64,000 nucleotides of DNA from Halorubrum distributum JCM 10118 (GTDB lineage Archaea > Halobacteriota > Halobacteria > Halobacteriales > Haloferacaceae). This document shows positions 49,420-58,725 of the stretch, in pieces. The stretch covers positions 11,387 to 75,386 of the forward strand of contig NZ_AOJN01000047.1 of the NCBI RefSeq assembly GCF_000337335.1. Direction: 5' to 3'. Position 1 is the first letter of the stretch. Each line of letters begins with the position of its first letter. The translations under genes were made by a program, and so were the position numbers. The notes beneath the pieces were generated by a model. That model made no database searches, was not told where the DNA came from, and worked only from the letters and a program-made list of their open reading frames with translations.

Positions 49420-50361
49420 TCACAACCGCTCGCCGTCGTAGGACCCCTCCTCGATCCGCCGGTCGAACAGCCGCGAGAGGAGCGTCGTGAGCGGCCCGGC
49501 GACCCCCTCGCCGTCGCCGTCGACCGCGATGCCGTCGACGGTCGCCACGGGTCGGATCTCCCACGTCGAGTTCGTGAGGAAGACCTCGTCGGCCTCGCGG
49601 ACCGCGTCCGGCGCGTACGTCCCCTCCTCGACCGGGATCCCCTCCGACTCCGCGACCTCGATCACGGTCCGTCTGGTGACGCCGGGCAGGATCGGCCCGT
49701 CGAGCGAGGGGGTCTTGAGGGCCGTCCCGTCGACGAAGAAGAGGTTCGCGGTCGCGCCCTCGGCGACGTTGCCGTCGGGGTCGAGCATCAGCGCCTCGTC
49801 GGCGTCGGTGACGCGGAGCTCCAGGCGGGCGAGGATTCCGTTGAGGTAGTTGTGCGTCTTCGCCGCGGCCGGGATCGCGCGGTCCGCGACCTTGCGCGTC
49901 TTCGTCGTCTGGAGCGCGGCGGGGCCGTCGTGGACGGGGTCGCTCCCGACGCCGCCCCGCGGGAGCGGCTTCGCGATGACGACGACGGTGGGGTCGACCT
50001 CGGGCTGCGGGTCGAGCGTGCCGGGCTGGACCCCCCGCGAGATCGAGAGCTTCACGTACGCGTCCGCGAGGTCGTTCGCGGCCAGCGTCTCGTCGACCCG
50101 CCGCTTCAGCTCCGCGTCGGCGACCCCGTGGTCGAGCGCCAGCGTCTCGCAGGTGTCCGCGAGGCGCTCCGCGTGCGCCTCCCACCGGAAGACGTCGCCG
50201 CCGTACGCGCGCATCGTCTCGAAGGCGGCGTCGCCGTAGGCGAACCCGCGGTCCTCCACCGAAACGGTCGCCTCCGGGGCGGGGACGAGGTCGCCGTCGA
50301 CGTGGTACCGCAGCGGGTCGTCGTCGCCGGCCGCCTCGGACCCTTCGCCGTCGTCACTCAT
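49420..50361 (-). CDS. pabC: Aminodeoxychorismate lyase (class IV aminotransferase)
   Basis: A 313-residue PLP enzyme. SVEDRGFAYGDAAFETMRAY, the PLP lysine in PAAAKTHNYLNGILARLEL, and NVAEGATANLFFVDGTALKT mark the class IV fold. It is the third gene of pabB-pabA-pabC (overlap of 8 bases with pabA), so it should split 4-amino-4-deoxychorismate into p-aminobenzoate and pyruvate. Relatives act as branched-chain or D-amino-acid aminotransferases, but context strongly favours PabC. Confidence 0.88.
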   Translation of the reverse strand: MSDDGEGSEAAGDDDPLRYHVDGDLVPAPEATVSVEDRGFAYGDAAFETMRAYGGDVFRWEAHAERLADTCETLALDHGVADAELKRRVDETLAANDLADAYVKLSISRGVQPGTLDPQPEVDPTVVVIAKPLPRGGVGSDPVHDGPAALQTTKTRKVADRAIPAAAKTHNYLNGILARLELRVTDADEALMLDPDGNVAEGATANLFFVDGTALKTPSLDGPILPGVTRRTVIEVAESEGIPVEEGTYAPDAVREADEVFLTNSTWEIRPVATVDGIAVDGDGEGVAGPLTTLLSRLFDRRIEEGSYDGERL

Positions 50362-51007
50362 GCGCTTCGCACCCCTCCACGAAGTTCCGGACCATGCGCT
50401 TCCCGCGCGGCGTGAGGATGCTCTCCGGGTGGAACTGGACGCCGACGTGGGGCTTCTCGCGGTGGCGCACGCCCATCACGACCTCTCGCTCCTCGTCGGT
50501 GCGCGCGGTCTCGACCAGCTCGTCCGGGAGGTCCTCGCGCTCGACGCACAGCGAGTGGTAGCGCCCGACGCGGAGGCGGTCGGGGAGGCCGGCGAAGACG
50601 CCCTCGCCGTCGTGGCTGATCGTCGAGGGCTTCCCGTGGACGACCTCGGGGGCGTGGCCGACGCGGCTCCCGCGGCTCGCGCACAGCGCCTGATGGCCGA
50701 GACAGACGCCGAACACTGGCCGGTCGAGCTCGAAGACCGCGGTCGAAATCCCCGCCTCCGCGGGGGTGCCCGGGCCCGGCGAGACGACGACGCCGTCCGG
50801 GTCGAGCGCGCGGATCCCCGCGAGGTCGACCGCGTCGTTCCGCCGGACCGTCACCGCGCCGGCGACCTCGCCGACGTACTGGACGAGGTTGTACGCGAAC
50901 GAGTCGTAGTTGTCGACGACGAGGACCCGCGCGTCGGACTCGCCCGCGCCGGGGCGCCAGCCGTCCCTCCCCTCCGTCGGCTCCGAGTCAGTGCTGCCGC
51001 CCGTCAT
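50354..51007 (-). CDS. pabA: Aminodeoxychorismate synthase, glutamine amidotransferase subunit
   Basis: A 217-residue class I amidotransferase: [32 protein letters not shown], the nucleophile Cys in [11 protein letters not shown], and [18 protein letters not shown] with the His-Glu pair. It gives ammonia from glutamine to PabB. It could serve anthranilate synthase as well (TrpG), but overlap with pabB (4 bases) and pabC supports the pab role. Confidence 0.9.
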   Translation of the reverse strand: MTGGSTDSEPTEGRDGWRPGAGESDARVLVVDNYDSFAYNLVQYVGEVAGAVTVRRNDAVDLAGIRALDPDGVVVSPGPGTPAEAGISTAVFELDRPVFGVCLGHQALCASRGSRVGHAPEVVHGKPSTISHDGEGVFAGLPDRLRVGRYHSLCVEREDLPDELVETARTDEEREVVMGVRHREKPHVGVQFHPESILTPRGKRMVRNFVEGCEAHE

Positions 51008-52743
51008 CGCTCGACCGCCTCCTCGGTCGGCTCGTCGGCCTCCCCGATCGCCTCGCCGACCGCCATCCCGCCGGCGGCGAGCGCCTCGTCGACGGCGCTC
51101 ACGAGGGCGCGGGCCTTCGCGAGCGTCTCCTCGTACTCGGCGTCCGGGTCGGAGTCGTGGACGATCCCGGCCCCGACCCGGAGGTGGTACTCGGCGGCGT
51201 GGCGCACCAGCGTCCGAATGACGATGTTCAGCGTCGCGCGCCCGTCGAACCCGGCGGCGAACATCGACCCGGTGTACGGCCCCCGGCGCGTCGGCTCCAG
51301 CTCGTCGATTATCTCCATCGTCCGCGGCTTCGGCGCGCCCGTGATGGTCCCGCCGGGGAAGCAGGCGGCGACCGCGTCCGCGAACCCGGCGTCCGGGCGG
51401 GCCTCCCCCTCGATCAGGCTCACGAGGTGCATCACCTCGCTGTAGCGGTCAACGCGGCGGTACTCCGCGACGTCGACGGTGCCGAACCGGGACACCTTCC
51501 CGAGGTCGTTGCGCTCTAAGTCGACCAGCATCGCGTGTTCGGCGCGCTCCTTCGCGTCGCCGGTCAGCTCGGTCTCCAGTCCGGCGTCCGCCGCCTCCGA
51601 GTCCCCCCGCGGTCGCGTCCCCGCGATCGGCTCCGTGACGAGCCGCGCGCCGCGCTCGGGGTCGTCGGTCGGCTCGCGTTCCAGGAGGAGCTCCGGGCTC
51701 GCGCTCACGAGGTCGACGCCGCTCGGCCGGTCGGACTCGGTTTCGCCGGTCCCGGCCTCTCCGCTCCCGCCGAACTCGATCAGCCCGGAGTACGGCGCCG
51801 GGTTCACCTCGCGGAGCGCGTCGTACGCCTCGACGGCGTGGACCGCGGCCGGCGCGGTGAGCCGCTGGGAGACGTTCGCCTGGAACGTGTCGCCCTCGCG
51901 AATGTATTCCTTGACCCGCCGGACCGCGTCGGCGTACCCCTCGCGGCCCACGTCGCTCTCGAAGGTCGCGCTCTCGGCGGTCGGGTCCGGCGCCGGTCCC
52001 GCTGCCGGATCGCCGTTCTCGATCCGGTCTATCAGGTCGGCGGCCCGCGTCCGCCCCTCGTCGAACAGCGCGTCGAGCGCGTCGCGGTCGTCGTCTGGGT
52101 CGTCGAGCCCCGCCGGCACCCGGGGACAGGCGGTGACGCGGAGCGTGACGGTCCCGTCGACGTCACCGTCGCCGCCGTCCACCGGACACTCCCACGCCGC
52201 GATCCGGTCGAAGAGCGCGGCCCGGAGCCGCGGGAGCCCCCGGTCGTCGACCGCGCCGGGGCCGTCGGGCGCCGCCGGCGGGAAGTCCTCCAGTTCGCGG
52301 GCGGCGTCGTAGGAGAGCCAGCCGAACGCGCCGCAGGGGTACGGCACCTCGCAGTCCCCGCGGGCCAGCCGCTCGCCGTCGAGGACGCCCTCCAGCGCCG
52401 CGAGCGAGGGCGAGGGGCGCCGGTAGTCGCCCGCGGCCCCGGAGTCGTCTCCGTCGCCGGACCGCTCCGGGCTGCTGTCAGATCGCTCCGGGTCGCCGTC
52501 CGCGACGACCGCTTCGCCGGAGACGGTCAGCCGCTCGACCGGGTCGACGCCGAAGTACCCCCACCCGGACTGGCCGCCGGTCGTCTCGTAGAAGACGCCG
52601 CCGGGGCCGTCGCGCGCCCGGCGGTAGGCCGCGAAGGGGTCGTCGACGGCGACCCGGAGTTCGACCGGTACCCTCGCGCCGTCCGGCGCCACGGCGGCGA
52701 CCGCGCGGAACCGGTCCCGGTCGGTGTGTACCGTTCGCCTCAT
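51004..52743 (-). CDS. pabB: Aminodeoxychorismate synthase, chorismate-binding subunit
   Basis: A 579-residue chorismate-utilising enzyme. The core has [74 protein letters not shown] and [20 protein letters not shown]. The PIAGTRPRG and the K in APKxR favour PabB over TrpE; context agrees. ATG 52743 is used ([18 protein letters not shown]); an in-frame start at 52827 gives a Ser/Arg-rich shadow. It is first in the pab operon leading to p-aminobenzoate for folate- or methanopterin-like cofactors. Several acidic insertions are typical of haloarchaea. Confidence 0.9.
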   Translation of the reverse strand: MRRTVHTDRDRFRAVAAVAPDGARVPVELRVAVDDPFAAYRRARDGPGGVFYETTGGQSGWGYFGVDPVERLTVSGEAVVADGDPERSDSSPERSGDGDDSGAAGDYRRPSPSLAALEGVLDGERLARGDCEVPYPCGAFGWLSYDAARELEDFPPAAPDGPGAVDDRGLPRLRAALFDRIAAWECPVDGGDGDVDGTVTLRVTACPRVPAGLDDPDDDRDALDALFDEGRTRAADLIDRIENGDPAAGPAPDPTAESATFESDVGREGYADAVRRVKEYIREGDTFQANVSQRLTAPAAVHAVEAYDALREVNPAPYSGLIEFGGSGEAGTGETESDRPSGVDLVSASPELLLEREPTDDPERGARLVTEPIAGTRPRGDSEAADAGLETELTGDAKERAEHAMLVDLERNDLGKVSRFGTVDVAEYRRVDRYSEVMHLVSLIEGEARPDAGFADAVAACFPGGTITGAPKPRTMEIIDELEPTRRGPYTGSMFAAGFDGRATLNIVIRTLVRHAAEYHLRVGAGIVHDSDPDAEYEETLAKARALVSAVDEALAAGGMAVGEAIGEADEPTEEAVER

Positions 52744-52799
52744 GGAACCCTGTTCGGCGGGGGCGGTGAAACAGTTGCGGTCGTCGGAACCGGCCGACC

Positions 52800-53375
52800 T
52801 CAGAACTCGCTCGCGCGGTCGATCCACGTCGCGGCGCGCTTCTCGCCGACGCTCGTCCCCTCGGCCACCGCGGCGGCGTCCGCGCCGGCGAGGTCGTCGA
52901 CCGTCTCGATGCCGATCTCCGCGAGGCGCTCGGCGTACGCCGGGCCGATCCCCTTGATCTCCTCGACGCTCGGGCCGCGGTCGCCGTCGGCCTCGTCGGC
53001 GTCGGCGGCCGCCTCGTCCTCGGCGTCGTCGACGTCGGCCTCGCCGTCCTCGGCCGCCGCGGCCTCCGCCGGTTCGGCCGCCGTCTCGGCGTCGCTCGCG
53101 GCCGCCTCCTCGCCGACGAGCGACTCGGTCGAGGCGGCGGCCTCCGTCTCCGCGGCGACCGGCTCGTCGTCCTCATCTGCCTCGTCCGCCGCGGCGGCCG
53201 CCGACCCGGCCTCGTCCGCCGGTTCGTCGTCCGCATCGGGCGCCTCGGCGGCCGGCTCGGACTCGGCCGCCGGCTCCGATTCGCGCTCGACCGTCACTTC
53301 CGTCTCGCCGGACTCGCGCTCGCCCGAACCGCTCCCGAATCCGAGCTTCTCTTTGAGCTTCTGGAGTAGAGCCAT
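52800..53375 (-). CDS. Helix-hairpin-helix protein with long acidic linker
   Basis: A 191-residue protein. The N-terminus ([20 protein letters not shown]) is followed by about 110 residues made almost only of Glu, Asp and Ala, then a C-terminal double helix-hairpin-helix: [20 protein letters not shown] and [20 protein letters not shown]. HhH motifs bind DNA non-specifically; DUF4332-like relatives act in DNA repair or chromosome binding. AT-rich ATATTTAA (53397-53404), about 25 bases upstream, is the promoter. It diverges from the CopD-like gene with about 100 bases between. Confidence 0.8.
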   Translation of the reverse strand: MALLQKLKEKLGFGSGSGERESGETEVTVERESEPAAESEPAAEAPDADDEPADEAGSAAAAADEADEDDEPVAAETEAAASTESLVGEEAAASDAETAAEPAEAAAAEDGEADVDDAEDEAAADADEADGDRGPSVEEIKGIGPAYAERLAEIGIETVDDLAGADAAAVAEGTSVGEKRAATWIDRASEF

Positions 53376-53448
53376 TGCCGGCGGCTACACGTGCGAGATA
53401 TTTAAAAACCGTCTCCGACGCAACCGCCCGCCGCCGCCGTCCCGCCGG

Positions 53449-53455
53449 TTTATAA
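53449..53455 (+). promoter_or_regulatory. TATA box of the CopD-like gene
   Basis: TTTATAA is centred 28 bases before ATG 53480 and sets that start as leaderless. Confidence 0.6.
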
Positions 53456-53479
53456 GTGGGGCCGGCGCCTTCCGACCGT

Positions 53480-53938
53480 ATGGACGTTCTCAATCCGGTC
53501 ATGTGGTCGGTCCACGTCGGCTTCGCCGTCCTCTGGGTCGGCAGCGTGCTGTTCGTCACCCTCGCGATCCTCCCGCCCGCGCTCCGCGGCGACATCGGCG
53601 GCGACGCGCTCGGCTCGGTCGTCGGCCGCCTGCGCTGGATCACCCGGATCGGCGCGGTCGCGTTCGTCGCCACCGGCGGCCACATGGCCGGCACGCTGTA
53701 CACGTTCGAGGGGCTGACGGGGTCGCCCCGCGGCCACCTCGTGTTGACGATGCTCGGCCTGTGGTTCGTCGGAACCGGGCTCGTCGAGGTCGCCGGCTCG
53801 AAGCTGGCCGACGGCCTCGACGCCGGCAAGCTCCGGGAGCCCGCTCGCGACGCGAAGCCGTTCCTCTACGGCGCGTCCGCCGTCTCCGTCGGGCTGATCG
53901 TCACCGCCGGGCTGCTCGCGAGTCCTGGATTGTTTTAA
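53480..53938 (+). CDS. CopD-like four-helix membrane protein
   Basis: A 152-residue protein with four helices: VMWSVHVGFAVLWVGSVLFV, a second with WITRIGAVAFVATGGHMAGT, then HLVLTMLGLWFVGTGLVEVA and LYGASAVSVGLIVTAGLLAS. His residues in helices 1 and 2 suggest haem or copper binding as in CopD/DUF2269-type proteins. The gene ends at 53938, about 50 bases before repeat copy D. Confidence 0.75.
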   Translation: MDVLNPVMWSVHVGFAVLWVGSVLFVTLAILPPALRGDIGGDALGSVVGRLRWITRIGAVAFVATGGHMAGTLYTFEGLTGSPRGHLVLTMLGLWFVGTGLVEVAGSKLADGLDAGKLREPARDAKPFLYGASAVSVGLIVTAGLLASPGLF

Positions 53939-53986
53939 CGAGGCTTAGTTCGGGTAGTCGGGTTCCTTTAAGATGTCATCGACAGC

Positions 53987-54327
53987 TTATAAATAGCTAA
54001 TAGCAGATCGGCGGCGAATAGCTCCAAAGCCCCAGTCGCTCGCTTATAAACGGCTGACAACAGATCGGCGGAGGATACCTCCAAAGCCCCAGCCGTGAGG
54101 CGGGCGCACGCTCGCTGTGTTCCTCGGTCGCTCACTCCGGTACTTGCTTCGCCTGCGCCCGCCTCACGGCTGCCCCTTTGAGTCCCACCCCGCACCGCAC
54201 AGCGCCTCACACCTCCCCAGCCTCGTCAGTCGCCGTCGCTTCGCTCCGGCGACTGACTCCCTCGCGCGTGCGACTCGCGGCCTCCGGCCGCTCGTCGGCA
54301 CGCGCCGCCGCAGTTCTATTTATAAAT
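53987..54327 (+). repeat. Dispersed structured element, copy D
   Basis: Stacked boxes TTATAAAT (53987) and TTATAAA (54044) are 57 bases apart, each followed by CTCCAAAGCCCCAG (54022 and 54079). Hairpin 1 is the 19-base CAGCCGTGAGGCGGGCGCA/TGCGCCCGCCTCACGGCTG, with T-A pairs where copies B and C have C-G. Hairpin 2 is GTCAGTCGCCG/CGGCGACTGAC; hairpin 3 is GCGCGTGC/GCACGCGC with inner GCGGCC/GGCCGC. It ends in TTTATAAAT (54319-54327). It lies between the 3' ends of convergent genes. Confidence 0.78.
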
Positions 54328-54342
54328 AGTTGCGCCGCCGCC

Positions 54343-55167
54343 TCACTCCAACTCCGCGCGCAGCGCCGCGTTCATCGCGTCGACCGGCGCGTCCTCGCCG
54401 GTCCAGATCTCGAACGCCTCGACCCCTTGGTACAGCAGCATCCACGCGCCGTCGACGGTCGTCGCGCCCGCGGCGGCGGCCTCGCGCAGCAGCCGGGTCT
54501 CGATCGGCGCGTACACCGCGTCGAGGACCGCGAGGTCGCCGTGGAGGTGGTCTGCGGGGACCGGCGTCTCCTCGGGCGCCTCCATCCCGACGCTCGTCGC
54601 GTTGACGAGCAGGTCGGCGGTCGCGACGCGGTGAGCGAGGTCGTCGAGGCCGCCGCCGGTCGCGTCCGGCACGTCCGCGGCCAACTCCGTCGCGCGCTCC
54701 GCGGTGCGGTTCGCGACGTGGACCGCCGCACCTGCGTCGGCGAGGGCGAACGCAGCCGCCCGTCCCGCGCCGCCCGCGCCGACGACGAGCGCGTCGCGCC
54801 CGTCGACGGGCACGTCGTGGTGCGCGAGCGCCCGCGTCACCCCGGCCGCGTCGGTGTTGTGGCCGCGCGGCCGCTCGGCCTCGCCGGCCCGGACCGGCCC
54901 GTAGTCGACCGTGTTGACCGCGCCGATGCGCTCGGCGAGCGGGGCGGGGTCGACCGCGTCGAGGGCGTCGCGCTTGAACGGCACCGTCACGTTGAGCCCC
55001 GCCACGCCGAGGTCGGCGGCGCCGGCGATCGCCGCGGCCGCGGCGTCGGCGTCCGGCTCGAAGGTCACGTACCGCCCGTCGAGGCCGAGCGCCTCGTAGC
55101 CAGCCTCGTGCATCGGCGGTGACAGCGAGTGGCCGACCGGGTTCCCGATCAGTCCGTACACGTCCAT
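54343..55167 (-). CDS. aroE: Shikimate dehydrogenase
   Basis: A 274-residue enzyme: [38 protein letters not shown] with the catalytic Lys, [22 protein letters not shown] with the Asp, and the NADP motif [17 protein letters not shown]. It reduces 3-dehydroshikimate to shikimate on the way to chorismate, also the substrate of the pab operon 2 kb away. Its 3' end faces repeat copy D. Confidence 0.93.
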   Translation of the reverse strand: MDVYGLIGNPVGHSLSPPMHEAGYEALGLDGRYVTFEPDADAAAAAIAGAADLGVAGLNVTVPFKRDALDAVDPAPLAERIGAVNTVDYGPVRAGEAERPRGHNTDAAGVTRALAHHDVPVDGRDALVVGAGGAGRAAAFALADAGAAVHVANRTAERATELAADVPDATGGGLDDLAHRVATADLLVNATSVGMEAPEETPVPADHLHGDLAVLDAVYAPIETRLLREAAAAGATTVDGAWMLLYQGVEAFEIWTGEDAPVDAMNAALRAELE

Positions 55168-55239
55168 GCCCGCTCACGCGGCCGCGACCGACAAAAGGCG
55201 GTCGGTCGCGGTCCCGGTCCGCCGGTTCCGACCGGGGAT

Positions 55240-56376
55240 TCACTCCCGCCGGCCGTCGGCGTCCCGCTCCGCGTCGATGACGTCTTCGAGGGTCTCGGTG
55301 CCGACGTCGCTGGCGACCTTGACGCCGACGAGCGACACGACGATGCCGCCGACGATGAACGCCGCGAGCTGCTGGACCGGGGTCATCGTCATCCCGTACA
55401 TCGACAGCGGCTCGTGGATCGCCTCCTGCGCGAGGAAGTAGCCGGCGAACCCGCGGACGACGAGGGCGACCGCGGCGATAACGAACGGGAGGTTGAGGTA
55501 CGGCGTCCGGATCCCCTCGTCGCGGATCAGCTCGTCGAGGAGCCGCCCCACGGCCGCGGTCACGCCGGCGACGGCGAACCACGGGACCGCCGCGTAGGCG
55601 AACTCAACGACCTCGACGATCCGGGGCGACCCGGGGCCCAGGTCCGAGGCGGCGAGGAAGCCGAAGAACCCGCCGACCAGCGCCAGCCCGCCCGCCACCA
55701 CGTACGTCACGACCGACACCTGCCCGGCGTACAGCGCCTCGCGGACCCGCTCGGGCATGCCCGCCACGAACCGGTCGATCGCGAGTCCTTTATAAAGGAG
55801 CGCGGCGCCGAGCAGCCCGGCGACGCCCGCGATCGCCTCGCCAGCGGAGAACTGGGAGAACAGCACTGGCAAGAGCAGCAGCGCGACGCCGATGGGGACC
55901 AGCACCGTCGACCGCAGCTGCTCGTCGGCGAGGAACTGCTTCAGCAGGTAGTAGGTGGACTCGATGTCGCGGGCCTGCCGGACGACGACGCGGTCGACCG
56001 AGTCGACCGGGATCCGCGACTCCACGACCGGGAGGACCCGTTCGTCCTCCGCGGAGTCGACGACGACGATCGCGGCCCGCGGGTCGTACCGGTCCACGAG
56101 GTCGTCGAGCTGGGAGGCGATGGAGCGGTCGGCGCCGACCGCCGTGTCGCTCTCGGCGGAGACGACCGCCACCACCGACTCCTCGCGCTCGTCCCTGAGG
56201 TCGCGCGCGACGCGCAGCGACTCCAGCAGGCAGTTCACGCTGGCGTCCTCGGGGTCGTCCAGCCCGGCGTCCGTGACCAGCGACCGGACGGCCTCCCAGC
56301 CGGCGACCGGCATCGGGACGTTGGTGGCGCGACCGATCGCCCCGGACCGGTCGACGCAGATGACCAGCGTCGTCAC
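55240..56376 (-). CDS. DUF373-family membrane protein
   Basis: A 378-residue protein with GTG start at 56376: (V/M)TTLVICVDRSGAIGR opens an N-terminal cytoplasmic Rossmann-like domain (about 1-130, EESVVAVVSAESDTAVGADR, RAAIVVVDSAEDERVLPVVE). About six helices follow. This is the archaeal DUF373 pattern: a soluble domain that may bind a nucleotide plus membrane helices. An in-frame Met at 56670 belongs to shadow sequence. Confidence 0.82.
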   Translation of the reverse strand: MTTLVICVDRSGAIGRATNVPMPVAGWEAVRSLVTDAGLDDPEDASVNCLLESLRVARDLRDEREESVVAVVSAESDTAVGADRSIASQLDDLVDRYDPRAAIVVVDSAEDERVLPVVESRIPVDSVDRVVVRQARDIESTYYLLKQFLADEQLRSTVLVPIGVALLLLPVLFSQFSAGEAIAGVAGLLGAALLYKGLAIDRFVAGMPERVREALYAGQVSVVTYVVAGGLALVGGFFGFLAASDLGPGSPRIVEVVEFAYAAVPWFAVAGVTAAVGRLLDELIRDEGIRTPYLNLPFVIAAVALVVRGFAGYFLAQEAIHEPLSMYGMTMTPVQQLAAFIVGGIVVSLVGVKVASDVGTETLEDVIDAERDADGRRE

Positions 56377-56461
56377 GTGTCGTTCCACACCGCGGCCGGA
56401 CAAAAATCCTCCCCGTTGGCCGCCCCGCGGCGTTCGGTCTCCCCAGCCGCTCTCTCGCCCG

Positions 56462-57397
56462 CTATCGGAGTTCCACGTCGATGTCGCCGCCGTCGTCGAC
56501 GAAGGCGTCCGAGACGCCGCTCCCGGCGGCGAACGCGACGCGCTCGGCGCCGATGCCGAGCCGCTCTGCGAGCCCCCGGTCCGGGGTGAACTCCCGGACC
56601 GCTGGTTCCGTCCCGAGCAGGTCGGCGAGCCGGTCCTCGACGTCGTCCTCGGTGCCAAGCTCGTCGACAAGCCCGATCTCCGCGGCGTCGTCGCCGAGGT
56701 ACACCCGCGCCTCGGTCTCGCGGATCTCCTCGGGGTCCATGTCGCGGCCCTCGCTCACGGTCTCGACGAACTGCTCGTAGTAGCCGTCGATGATCCCCTG
56801 GAGGTACTCGCGCTCGTCCTCCTCGATCTCTTTCAGCGGGACGCCGGCGTCCTTGTACTCGCCGGCGGTGAACTGCTCGTAGGAGATGCCGAGCTTGTCC
56901 GCCAGCCCCTTGGCGTTCGGCCGGGACCCGACGACGCCGATGGAGCCAACGAGGCTGGCGTCGCGGGCCCACAGCTCGTCGCAGCCGCTCGCGATCCAGT
57001 AGCCGCCGGACGCGCAGAGGTCGGTCGCGTACGCCACCGTCGGCCCGTCGAAGTCGGCGGCGGCCCGCCGAATGTCGTCGCTCGGGACGACCTCGCCGCC
57101 GGGCGTGTTGAGCTCGACGAGCAGCGCCTCGACGTCCTCGTCCTCGTTGGCCGCCTCGATCTGCTCGACCACGTCGTCCGCGGTCGCGCCGCCCGGGCCC
57201 GACAGCGGCGAGGGTCGCCCCTGATTCCGCCGGATCGGTCCCGACACGGTCACCTTCGCCGTGTTGTACTCGTCCGCGTCACCGAACCGCCCGCCGGTGA
57301 GGCGCCCGAGGAGCGCGCGGCCCGCGATCGTCGTCGCCGCACCCACCGCGGCGGCCGCGAGCAGCCCCTTCCGTCCGTTCGTCGGCGCGTCGTCCAT
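56462..57397 (-). CDS. sppA: Signal peptide peptidase SppA (S49 protease)
   Basis: A 311-residue serine protease. N-terminal membrane helix (KGLLAAAAVGAATTIAGRAL); the Ser nucleophile in CASGGYWIASGCDELWA, the strand VEALLVELNTPGGEVVPSDD and ASLVGSIGVVG. The general base Lys should lie in AGEYKDAGVPLKEIEEDERE. It degrades signal peptides or other membrane-bound fragments. TTTATAAG at 57421-57428 lies 27 bases upstream. Confidence 0.9.
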   Translation of the reverse strand: MDDAPTNGRKGLLAAAAVGAATTIAGRALLGRLTGGRFGDADEYNTAKVTVSGPIRRNQGRPSPLSGPGGATADDVVEQIEAANEDEDVEALLVELNTPGGEVVPSDDIRRAAADFDGPTVAYATDLCASGGYWIASGCDELWARDASLVGSIGVVGSRPNAKGLADKLGISYEQFTAGEYKDAGVPLKEIEEDEREYLQGIIDGYYEQFVETVSEGRDMDPEEIRETEARVYLGDDAAEIGLVDELGTEDDVEDRLADLLGTEPAVREFTPDRGLAERLGIGAERVAFAAGSGVSDAFVDDGGDIDVELR

Positions 57398-57420
57398 ACC
57401 AGCGATTGACGGCGCACGCG

Positions 57421-57428
57421 TTTATAAG
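57421..57428 (-). promoter_or_regulatory. TATA box of sppA
   Basis: Read on the minus strand as CTTATAAA, centred 27 bases before ATG 57397. Confidence 0.6.
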
Positions 57429-57553
57429 CCGTGGCCGGCGCCGACCGTCGCCGCCGGCCCCGGCTCGATCGTCGCGGCCGCGACGCTGCCCGTCACGCCA
57501 CTCGTCGCGAAAAACCGCAGAAAACCGCGTCGGAACCGGGGGACTCGACCGAC

Positions 57554-58477
57554 TTACAGGAGGCCGGTCTTCTGGAGCTTCATCAGGTCCTCGGTGTCGA
57601 GCGTCTCGCCCTCCTTGAACTTCTGATAGATCTCCTCGGCCTCCTCCTTCTCCTCTTCGCGCTTCTCGGCGCGCTCGTCCTGCCGCTCCTCCTCCTCCTT
57701 CTTGTCGAGCTCGCGCAGGCGCTTCTGGACGCGGACGAAGTCCTCGTGATGGCGGTCGGCCGCCTCCTGGGCCTCGACGAAGAGCTCGTGCATCTCGTCG
57801 GCCTCGTCGCGGATGTCGTCGGCCTCGCGGTAGGCCTCGATCATCTGGTTGTGGTGCTCCTGGGCCTTGTCCGCGAGCTCCGTCACCTTCTGGTGGTGCT
57901 GGGACGCCTCGGATCGGACCTCCTCGGCCTCCTCGACGAGCTCGTCGAGCTCGCTCGTGTCGTCGACCTTCTCCTTCTTCTCGGCGAGCTTCTCGCGTTT
58001 GTCGTCGATCTTCTCGATGAGCTCGCGCTCGTCTTCCGCGTCGAGCACCTCGGTCTGCTGGCGGAACTCGAGGTCCTCGATCTCCTCTTCGAGCTCCTCG
58101 ATGGACTTGCCGGAGCCGAGCTCGAGGTCCTGTTTGAGCTCCTCGACCTCGTCGAACAGCTCGTTGGCCTCGGCGTTGAGCTCGTTGCGCTTGTCCTTGT
58201 GCTCCTGGACCTGCTCGTTGAGCTCGTCGCGCTGCTCGCGGTGTTCCTGGGCCTCGTCGACCTTCTCGCGCGTCTTCGCGTTGAGGTCGTCGCGCTTGGA
58301 GGCGCGCTCGGACGCCATCTGGTTCAGCTCGTTGCGTCGGTCTCGCAGCTGGCCGGCGCGTTTGATGAGCTGACCCTTGGAGCCGTTCTCCAGGTCGTCC
58401 TCAGAAAGGTCCACGTTGTCCGCCTCGTCCATCGGTTCCACGTCGTACTGCTCGATGACTTCTTCTTTCGTTACCAT
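57554..58477 (-). CDS. Archaeal long coiled-coil protein
   Basis: A 307-residue protein made almost wholly of heptad-type Glu/Lys/Leu/Arg repeats: LIKRAGQLRDRRNELNQMAS, EVEELKQDLELGSGKSIEEL, EEEERQDERAEKREEEKEEA. The C-terminus has a short globular end (YQKFKEGETLDTEDLMKLQK). A family of such coiled coils is conserved in most archaea without known role; an SMC-like scaffolding function has been guessed. No ATPase motif. Confidence 0.8.
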   Translation of the reverse strand: MVTKEEVIEQYDVEPMDEADNVDLSEDDLENGSKGQLIKRAGQLRDRRNELNQMASERASKRDDLNAKTREKVDEAQEHREQRDELNEQVQEHKDKRNELNAEANELFDEVEELKQDLELGSGKSIEELEEEIEDLEFRQQTEVLDAEDERELIEKIDDKREKLAEKKEKVDDTSELDELVEEAEEVRSEASQHHQKVTELADKAQEHHNQMIEAYREADDIRDEADEMHELFVEAQEAADRHHEDFVRVQKRLRELDKKEEEERQDERAEKREEEKEEAEEIYQKFKEGETLDTEDLMKLQKTGLL

Positions 58478-58725
58478 TTGTTATCTCTCCATCACCGCTC
58501 CGGCGATAGCGGACGCTCGCTGTGGTGCGTCGGGCCGTCTGCAAGAACTCCCGTTCATTTCAGCGTGCGATTCCACCAGCGCCAGAGGCGTTCTGGTACC
58601 CGCAACTACCCCCGGCCGATACATAAATACTTCGGTGATTTTCGTGCGTACCGGTGCCACGGCGCGTGTACCCGACGATTCTTGTGGTTACCGTTCACAC
58701 GGGTCCGGGGATCGACGGCCGCCGA
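58478..58725. other. Intergenic region upstream of the coiled-coil gene
   Basis: About 250 bases, somewhat AT-richer than the neighbours. ACATAAATAC near 58621-58630 might be part of a promoter. No gene or strong hairpin was seen. Confidence 0.35.

Noticed and set aside
50354-52743. The operon as anthranilate synthase (trpE-trpG)
   Set aside because: The third gene is a class IV aminotransferase typical of PabC, and no tryptophan gene is adjacent; the pab reading fits better.
53968-55122. Protein-coding frames inside repeat copies A-D
   Set aside because: Frames exist in each copy but are not the same between copies, whereas stems are kept by compensatory changes, so coding is not what is conserved.
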